From an uncultured Bacteroidota bacterium (lineage in GTDB: Bacteria > Bacteroidota > Bacteroidia > Bacteroidales > VadinHA17), in the NCBI GenBank assembly GCA_937864815.1, contig CALMJY010000019.1, positions 1 to 52,808 on the forward strand: a stretch of DNA of 52,808 nucleotides, written 5' to 3'. The translations under genes and the position numbers were made by a program. The notes beneath the pieces were generated by a model. That model was not told where the DNA came from. It searched no databases and saw only the letters and a list, made by a program, of their open reading frames with translations. Positions 47,045 through 52,808 of the stretch are shown here, piece by piece. Positions within the stretch are counted from its first letter, which is position 1. Each line of letters starts with the position of its first letter.

Positions 47045-47989
47045 ATGAAGAAAATTTCGAATGAAGTTAAAGTGGGCGCAACCGCGATACTGACTTTGAT
47101 TGTATTTATATGGCTATATAATTTTCTTAAAGGCAAGGATTTCTTTCAGAATGTGGCATACTATTATACTATATATGACAAGGTGGGAGGATTATCTGAA
47201 TCAAATCCTGTTGAAATCAACGGATACAAGGTAGGAGTTGTTCAGTCAATTGAATTTCTTGATGAGACAAGTGGTAAGCTAATGGTATCACTATCAGTTG
47301 GACGGGATTTTAAACTGCCAAAAAATACTGTTGCAGAAATTACCCAGATCTCACCACTTGGAGGTATGAAAGTTCAGTTTGTTTATGGAGAAGGTCCAGG
47401 ATTTTATGAGGAGGGAGATACACTTCCCGGCCGGTTGGCTCCTTCAATTTTTGATATGATTGATAATGAAATACTGCCTCTCAAAGACAAGATAGCAGGA
47501 CTTATAGTATCACTTGATTCTGTGGTCATATCACTTGATGACCTGATGGATGAAGAATTCAAATCTGATCTCAGCGGTACAATTGATAATCTGAATAATA
47601 CAACCGGAAGTCTTGAAAGAATAGTTGGATCAAAAGAAACGGAACTGAAAAACAGCATTCAGAATCTTAACAGATTTTCAGGTATGCTTGCAGAAAACTC
47701 TGATGAGATGGCAAATACTCTTACCAATCTCAGCAATATCTCGGACACCCTTGCAGCTGCAGATATTTATGGCACTATACAAAATCTCAAATCAAGTCTT
47801 GAAAAGACATCTGCTGTACTGGAAAATATGAATAACGGAAAGGGAACTGCCGGACAACTTATGACAAATGATACTCTTTATACAAATCTTTCCAGAAGTC
47901 TTGAGAGCCTTAACCTCCTTCTTGAAGATATGAAAGCAAATCCGAAGAGGTATGTTCACTTTTCTATCTTTGGAAAAAAACAGAAATAA
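47045..47989 (+). CDS. MlaD-family (MCE domain) lipid-transport protein
   Basis: A 314-residue protein anchored by one N-terminal helix (ATAILTLIVFIWLYNFLKG). The MCE domain (about residues 38-120: YYTIYDKVGGLSESNPVEINGYKVGVVQSI) is the hexameric ring unit that carries phospholipid between membranes. The remainder is helical, probably coiled coil (SLERIVGSKETELKNSIQNL). MlaE permease and MlaF ATPase are not next to it, so their genes must be elsewhere. Co-transcribed with the amidase. Confidence 0.88.
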   Translation: MKKISNEVKVGATAILTLIVFIWLYNFLKGKDFFQNVAYYYTIYDKVGGLSESNPVEINGYKVGVVQSIEFLDETSGKLMVSLSVGRDFKLPKNTVAEITQISPLGGMKVQFVYGEGPGFYEEGDTLPGRLAPSIFDMIDNEILPLKDKIAGLIVSLDSVVISLDDLMDEEFKSDLSGTIDNLNNTTGSLERIVGSKETELKNSIQNLNRFSGMLAENSDEMANTLTNLSNISDTLAAADIYGTIQNLKSSLEKTSAVLENMNNGKGTAGQLMTNDTLYTNLSRSLESLNLLLEDMKANPKRYVHFSIFGKKQK

Positions 47990-48339
47990 CAAAAATGATT
48001 TTTAGTAAAATTCAGATAATCTTAACATTAAAAATCAAGTCTGAATTAATGTCAAAATAATCCTCATTTTAAACCTGTAATGTCATTTTTTGATCAACAT
48101 TTCATAATGAATTGTGTTACACACACAAACCAAATTATGTTTTTATATATATCTGATAATCAATATATTAAAAAATATAAAAAAAAAATTTTACATAAGT
48201 TGCTGATCATTAAAAACATATAATATTTTTATAAAAGTCAAGCAAAAAAAATTTTTTTTATTAGAATTTTTTTTACAAATATTGTACATGAATCAGCACG
48301 ATTGGGATCAGTTAATTTTTTTTTAAAACAACAACCTAA
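47990..48339. other. AT-rich gene-free stretch upstream of dnaA
   Basis: 350 bases with long A and T runs, especially 48160-48330. An 8-bp inverted repeat AATTCAGA/TCTGAATT (48009-48016/48040-48047) follows the mlaD stop. I found no good DnaA box (TTATnCACA) and no TAnnTTTG element. It could hold the dnaA promoter or an unwinding region, but a replication origin is not supported by what I see. Confidence 0.35.
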
Positions 48340-49770
48340 ATGAACAAATCTCACCTTGACGTTTGGAATAACTGTCTGCAAATAATTAAAGATATTATTC
48401 CATCCATCAGTTATAAAACATGGTTTGAACCCATAGTTCCATTGAAGATTGAGAATAATATCCTTACAATACAGGTTCCTAGTCCTTTTTTCTACGAATA
48501 TCTCGAGGAACAATACATAGAGATACTCAGGAAAACACTCAGACGTGAGATTGGTGCTGATGCCAAACTTGAGTACAATGTTGTCATGGAAAATGCTAAT
48601 TATTCAAATGGCAAACCCTATACAGTCAGGTACCCCTCTAGAAATAAAACTGAACTTAATAATAAACCTGTCCAGGTTCCATTCGATATCACCCAACCCT
48701 CAATAAGAAACCCGTTTGTAATACCAGGAATTAAAAAAGTCCACTTTGATCCCAAGCTGAATCCCGATTATAATTTTAACAATTATGTTGAGGGTGAATG
48801 CAACAGGCTGGCCAGATCGGCCGGAATTGCAGTAGGTAATAATCCGGGAGGAACCGCATTCAATCCGCTTATGATATATGGGGATTCAGGGCTGGGAAAA
48901 ACTCATCTTGCCCAGGCAATAGGTATTCTTGTAAAAGAAAAACATCCTGACAAAACTGTACTTTATGTAAATGCCAATAAATTCCAGACTCAGTTTGTAG
49001 AATCTGTAAGAAACAATAATAAAAATGATTTCCTCCATTTTTATCAGATGATTGATGTTCTGATACTGGATGATGTTCATGAGTTTGCAGGGAAGGAAAA
49101 GACACAGGATACCTTCTTCCATATCTTCAATCATCTCCACCAGTCAGGTAAACAGTTGATCCTTACAAGCGACAGGCCACCTGTTGAATTACAGGGTATG
49201 GAGCAAAGGCTTCTTTCAAGATTCAAATGGGGCCTTCAGGCAGATCTGCAACGTCCTGACTATGAGACACGGCTTGCTATTCTGAAAAAGAAAGCCTATA
49301 ACGATGGTATTGAGCTACCTGAAGATATTTTCGAATTCCTTGCAATAAATATATCCAATAACATCAGGGAACTGGAGGCAGTACTTATTTCCCTATATGC
49401 TCAATCAACCCTGAACAGGAAAGAGATAACTCTTGATCTTGCAAGGATGATGGTAGAAAAACTGATAAGCACATCAAGAAGGGAAATCACAATTGAGTAT
49501 ATTCAGAAAATTGTCTGCGATTACTATAAGATCCCAATCGAACTTATTCAGGGAAAAACCAGGAAGAGAGAGATTGTTCAGGCCAGACAGGTATCAATGT
49601 TTTTTTCAAAAAGTCTTACAAAAGCCTCCCTCGCAAGCATTGGATCACATATTGGAGGCAAGGACCATGCAACAGTGCTGCATGCCTGTAAAACAGTTAA
49701 TAATCTTATAGATACCGATAAACATTTCAGGAACCAGATTACCGAAATAGAAAAGAAACTGAAAGTGTAA
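48340..49770 (+). CDS. dnaA: Chromosomal replication initiator DnaA
   Basis: A 476-residue AAA+ protein that melts the replication origin. Domain I (1-80, SYKTWFEPIVPLKIENN), a linker, the AAA+ core with P-loop GDSGLGKT (181-188), Walker B DVLILDDVHEFAGKE, and a C-terminal helix-turn-helix ending in the DnaA signature IGGKDHATVLHACKTV. It stands alone between the AT-rich gap and a convergent gene; dnaN is not next to it. Confidence 0.97.
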   Translation: MNKSHLDVWNNCLQIIKDIIPSISYKTWFEPIVPLKIENNILTIQVPSPFFYEYLEEQYIEILRKTLRREIGADAKLEYNVVMENANYSNGKPYTVRYPSRNKTELNNKPVQVPFDITQPSIRNPFVIPGIKKVHFDPKLNPDYNFNNYVEGECNRLARSAGIAVGNNPGGTAFNPLMIYGDSGLGKTHLAQAIGILVKEKHPDKTVLYVNANKFQTQFVESVRNNNKNDFLHFYQMIDVLILDDVHEFAGKEKTQDTFFHIFNHLHQSGKQLILTSDRPPVELQGMEQRLLSRFKWGLQADLQRPDYETRLAILKKKAYNDGIELPEDIFEFLAINISNNIRELEAVLISLYAQSTLNRKEITLDLARMMVEKLISTSRREITIEYIQKIVCDYYKIPIELIQGKTRKREIVQARQVSMFFSKSLTKASLASIGSHIGGKDHATVLHACKTVNNLIDTDKHFRNQITEIEKKLKV

Positions 49771-49773
49771 GAA

Positions 49774-49801
49774 AGGCTGAAGGCTTAAGGCTTAAGGCTG
49801 A
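49774..49801 (+). repeat. Four-unit 7-bp repeat (AGGCTGA/AGGCTTA) between dnaA and the SUMF1 gene
   Basis: AGGCTGA, AGGCTTA, AGGCTTA, AGGCTGA in direct tandem. It contains the stop and last residues of the convergent SUMF1 gene. It matches in period and core the GGCGTAA array after nuoD. Confidence 0.7.
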
Positions 49802-52580
49802 GATCCCTAACGCACCTGAAGCCCACTGTGGAACTTCTGTCAAAACCAGGTGAAACAAGCAGCAATATCTGTGTTTTATCGAGCGACTGTGGTCCACCCT
49901 GAAGGTACCACCAGCTTGAGTCGGGTTTATAATAGCTACCTCCTCTTATAATTCCAAAGTAGCTGGTACCATTGAAATATATATCGTTTGTCATTTGCCA
50001 GACATTGCCAACAAGATCCATCACACCATAAGGGCTCTGACCCTTCGGAAAAGCATCAACAGGAGTTTGTCTGTCAAAAGAATTGTTACAGTATGTTGCA
50101 TGAAAATCATTGCCCCATGGCCAGATACGATTATCATTCCCCTGGGCTGCAAGCTGCCATTCAGCCTGAGTCGGAAGTCGTTTACCGGCCCATTTTGCAT
50201 AGGCTTTCATATCCTCCAGGCTTAAGTTAACAACAGGATATTTCTCCTGTCCCTGTCTGAACCTGCCTGATTTCCAGTGTCTGAGATATCCAGAAGTATC
50301 AGACGGATAATAACCAGACATAGTTATGAACTCAAAATATTGTGAATTGGTAACGGGATATCTGTCGATTAAAAAACTATCAACAGTGACAGAAACTCCT
50401 GAAATCTCAGGATAAGGAATAAACTCATCTCCGGGCTTTAGATTAAGCGATACTTTTGACTTGGGAACCAATACCATTTCATCAGATATGGCAGTTATTG
50501 CCAGAGTTGGAACAACCTTGCTGACAATCCATGGTTTACCACCGGCTATCCTTAAAACATTCTCATCTTTCAGGACTTTATTTTCAATAACCTGGATTAC
50601 CAGCTTCCCTTCATAATACCCGAATAGATTCCTGATAGATATTGATGTATCACAGGGTAATGTTAATTCAACATTTTTACAATCATATGCCGGATTTCCT
50701 TTCCATATCAAAAGGCTGCCTGAAATACTGCATCTGATTTTAAGTGAATCCCCGATAATTATTGAATTCAAAAGAGCCGGGAAACCTGCTATACAATCAA
50801 CAGATCCTTCCCTGCGGCTTCCCGAGAAGGAAGGGTCCCAGCCTTCAGCACTAACCGGCAGATATTTGATGCCATTTTCAATCTGAGGTACTACAGGTTC
50901 ATGATTCCAGAGTGAAACATAATGTAATGAATCATTATCTTCTGCCTGAAAAATCCTCTCCCTGATACCATTGGAATTCATGTTAAGGATGGTGTAAACA
51001 ACTTTTCCACCAGCTTTCCAACGGTTTACATATATATTGTCGACTTTTGACGGAATCAGAGGTGTCCAGTACTGGTCCAGGAAGGTATCATTGTTCTGTC
51101 GCAGGATGAGTGTTGTTCGGGACAGAAAAGAAAGATCCCGTTCAAAAGACTCTCCTCTCCCACCCGGACGGAACATATTCAACTCAGTTCCATATCCATT
51201 AAAAAAAGCTACAGCAATTTCACGGTGAAGAATATCTTCTCCCACGTCGCAAACCCTGAATATGGAAAAATCAGGTTTAATAAGTTTATTAAGGTTTAAT
51301 TCAGGACTCAGGAACAGGGCATTATGGACTCTGCCCGAAATAATTCCCTGCATATCCCGTGGAATTGCCATACCTTCAGAATACATAATCACCCCTTTCT
51401 TAACGCTGTCAACTGCTTCCTGAAGCTCGGGTCCGGAATTGCCCCTTGTATCGAGCACCACTCCATCAGCTTCAGTCTGGGCAACAAGTCTTGACATTCC
51501 CTGGTAATGCTCTTCCTTCCGCGTACTATTGTCCCATGGATTATATGAAATGAAAAATTTTGTACCAGTCATCTGTGACATCCTGACAAAACTTCTGAGC
51601 TGATCTGTTCCCCCGGGCAGGTCATTATAAAGATCCCACTGATTTCTCTGATCGAGTCCAAGCCGTGGCCATGTGGGCCAGATCCCGAATACGTCAAGAT
51701 TACCAAACATGGTTTTATATTTCTTTAGGAACTCTGCGTAAGTATATTTTCCTGAAAACCGGTCATAAAATTCCCTGTCCCAGGCCATCTGAAGAACTAT
51801 AAGATAACTCTCTCTTATCCATGATAGATCGGCTCTCTCAAACAGTGAATTATCAAATTTATCAACATCATAAATATACCTGTCGCGGAATATCTTACGC
51901 AATCCATTCTGCCATTCACCGGTAAAGAGTTCTGTATACATCTTATAATGAACGCTGGCACCAGGCGGAAGAATTGTTTCATATCTTTTTTTCTGTCCAC
52001 CATCAATGTCTTGCCTCCTTGTAACCGAGCATACAGAATAAGTTTTTCCGCATCTGAATGAAGTATATCCCATTTCCCAGGCATTATCAGGCAGAATTAC
52101 TCTGACTGGTTTGCAACCCGGACGAAACAGCCATGCCCTAGCAAGATCTGCCGGTCCTTTTCCGGTTATTTGAACTGAAGATGAATCCTCTCCAAATGGA
52201 ACCAGGTTGCTGATGGTAATTGTATCCTTCCCTATATTTCTGAAATTCAGATCCCCTTTCCATGTTACACCTGAAGAATCAGATACAATGAAACTTGTCT
52301 GAAGAATATCATCATATATTTGAGAATACTTATTTCCGGTTTTTACAACTTTTGTTGCTGTCGATTTTCTTTTCTCATTATTTAAGAGGAAACTGTACAA
52401 AGGACGATCATTATTAATAATCACTGTGGTCGAGTCAGTCATTAACAAAGAATCAATCCGAAGTCCATTTTCATAAGATAAATGAACATCTTCAATATCC
52501 TGTGACATGGAAACTGAACGAAAGAAGGACAGAATACTAAAAATGAATACTGAAACCCTTAATCCCCCTGAACTATGCAT
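49785..52580 (-). CDS. Secreted glycosidase-like protein fused to a SUMF1/FGE-fold domain
   Basis: A 931-residue protein from ATG 52580 (track start 52622 is TTG). Signal peptide about residues 1-26 (LRVSVFIFSILSFF). The middle (about 200-580) looks like a TIM-barrel glycosidase of the GH36/DUF6259 kind: FGIWPTWPRLGLDQRNQWDL, DGVVLDTRGNSGPELQEA with a possible nucleophile Asp, and MYSEGMA with a possible acid Glu. The C-terminal about 200 residues are a SUMF1 fold (VDSFLIDRYPVTNSQYFEF, GKRLPTQAEWQLAA, GVMDLVGNVWQMT, STVGFRCVRD). The two active cysteines of aerobic FGE are not seen, so this domain is probably for binding. No sorting domain; substrate unknown. Confidence 0.8.
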   Translation of the reverse strand: MHSSGGLRVSVFIFSILSFFRSVSMSQDIEDVHLSYENGLRIDSLLMTDSTTVIINNDRPLYSFLLNNEKRKSTATKVVKTGNKYSQIYDDILQTSFIVSDSSGVTWKGDLNFRNIGKDTITISNLVPFGEDSSSVQITGKGPADLARAWLFRPGCKPVRVILPDNAWEMGYTSFRCGKTYSVCSVTRRQDIDGGQKKRYETILPPGASVHYKMYTELFTGEWQNGLRKIFRDRYIYDVDKFDNSLFERADLSWIRESYLIVLQMAWDREFYDRFSGKYTYAEFLKKYKTMFGNLDVFGIWPTWPRLGLDQRNQWDLYNDLPGGTDQLRSFVRMSQMTGTKFFISYNPWDNSTRKEEHYQGMSRLVAQTEADGVVLDTRGNSGPELQEAVDSVKKGVIMYSEGMAIPRDMQGIISGRVHNALFLSPELNLNKLIKPDFSIFRVCDVGEDILHREIAVAFFNGYGTELNMFRPGGRGESFERDLSFLSRTTLILRQNNDTFLDQYWTPLIPSKVDNIYVNRWKAGGKVVYTILNMNSNGIRERIFQAEDNDSLHYVSLWNHEPVVPQIENGIKYLPVSAEGWDPSFSGSRREGSVDCIAGFPALLNSIIIGDSLKIRCSISGSLLIWKGNPAYDCKNVELTLPCDTSISIRNLFGYYEGKLVIQVIENKVLKDENVLRIAGGKPWIVSKVVPTLAITAISDEMVLVPKSKVSLNLKPGDEFIPYPEISGVSVTVDSFLIDRYPVTNSQYFEFITMSGYYPSDTSGYLRHWKSGRFRQGQEKYPVVNLSLEDMKAYAKWAGKRLPTQAEWQLAAQGNDNRIWPWGNDFHATYCNNSFDRQTPVDAFPKGQSPYGVMDLVGNVWQMTNDIYFNGTSYFGIIRGGSYYKPDSSWWYLQGGPQSLDKTQILLLVSPGFDRSSTVGFRCVRDLSLKP

Positions 52581-52642
52581 AAACTGAAACAAATATTCTG
52601 CAATATAATTCTTAGAACGCAATTCTGAAATTGTAATTATAT

Positions 52643-52650
52643 CAAATGTA
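52643..52650 (-). promoter_or_regulatory. Promoter -7 element of the glycosidase/SUMF1 gene
   Basis: Minus strand TACATTTG, 62 bases before ATG 52580 and about 20 before the TTG of the ORF track, so it does not decide between the two starts. The remaining bases to the window end hold no supported gene. Confidence 0.4.
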
Positions 52651-52808
52651 AAAAGTTATAATTATACTTTTATGATCAATATTTTTAAAACAATGAGTAA
52701 GAAATTAATCACAAGCTTATCTAAAAGAGAGTCCACTAGCGTCATCGTATTTCCGCCCGCTGAATTACGCATCTAGAGTAGATCTTCGGCATCCTTATTG
52801 TTACTCCG

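Noticed and set aside
48238-48513. Minus-strand 91-residue ORF across the dnaA start
   Set aside because: It overlaps the beginning of dnaA and A/T runs, with Lys/Phe-rich translation and no family look.
52581-52622. TTG start of the glycosidase/SUMF1 protein
   Set aside because: ATG 52580 gives a cleaner signal peptide; the extra 14 residues add nothing recognisable.
52693-52776. Small ORF of 27 codons at the right edge
   Set aside because: No promoter box, no homology I can see, and too short to support.

Overview
The window reads as chromosomal core sequence from a Bacteroidota member, probably order Bacteroidales/Marinilabiliales-like and low in GC. Four things support this. There is a type IX secretion C-terminal sorting domain. 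Complex I is an 11-subunit form without NuoEFG. The LptD, SecA and DnaX proteins are of Bacteroidota style. Most importantly, almost every operon-leading gene has the Bacteroidota sigma-70 '-7' box TAnnTTTG a short way upstream. No tRNA, rRNA, CRISPR array, insertion sequence or prophage gene was seen.

Layout, left to right. (1) 97-2040, minus: a sodium:solute symporter and a 66-residue two-helix membrane protein behind a perfect AGGAGG. (2) 2187-2951, plus: truA, with a promoter so close that the mRNA should be leaderless. (3) 3070-13435, plus: nuoABCDHIJKLMN and a small unknown protein. (4) 13436-16407, minus: TPR protein, phosphosulfolactate synthase (ComA family) and aroE. (5) 16408-16732: a gene-free stretch with an ECF-type promoter, a likely structured small RNA and an intrinsic terminator, followed by a separate promoter for a beta-propeller lipoprotein. 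(6) 17715-21755, minus: argS-ffh-folD. (7) 21982-31184, plus: a lone SiaC-like protein; a three-gene AmmeMemoRadiSam locus (exported MEMO1-AMMECR1 fusion, polytopic spermidine-synthase-like protein, radical SAM enzyme with a Tat-like leader); then ligA, a small unknown protein and dapA. (8) 31193-41812, minus: dnaX, a soluble PAS histidine kinase with a dead receiver, a stand-alone response regulator, ferritin, a T9SS-secreted metalloprotease and secA. (9) 42024-43109, plus: rpsF-rpsR-rplI and a clear terminator. (10) 43176-49770: lptD (minus) diverging from amidase-mlaD (plus), an AT-rich gap and dnaA. (11) 49785-52580, minus: a secreted glycosidase-like protein fused to a SUMF1/FGE fold.

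Functionally the window mixes respiration (complex I probably fed by ferredoxin or flavodoxin), translation and replication housekeeping, envelope biogenesis (LptD, MCE, amidase, SecA) and small accessory modules. The items most worth following are the AmmeMemoRadiSam locus with its signs of membrane or periplasmic location, the candidate small RNA at 16599-16690, strong Shine-Dalgarno sequences before rpsR (bS18) and rplI in a phylum whose ribosomes normally hide the anti-SD, two near-leaderless promoters, and a 7-bp repeat family found in two intergenic sites. All calls come from reading the sequence and the supplied ORF track; no search, alignment or folding program was run. Several track starts (argS, lptD, the response regulator, the lipoprotein and the SUMF1 protein are TTG; nuoJ and the TPR protein are GTG) were moved to better-supported codons.
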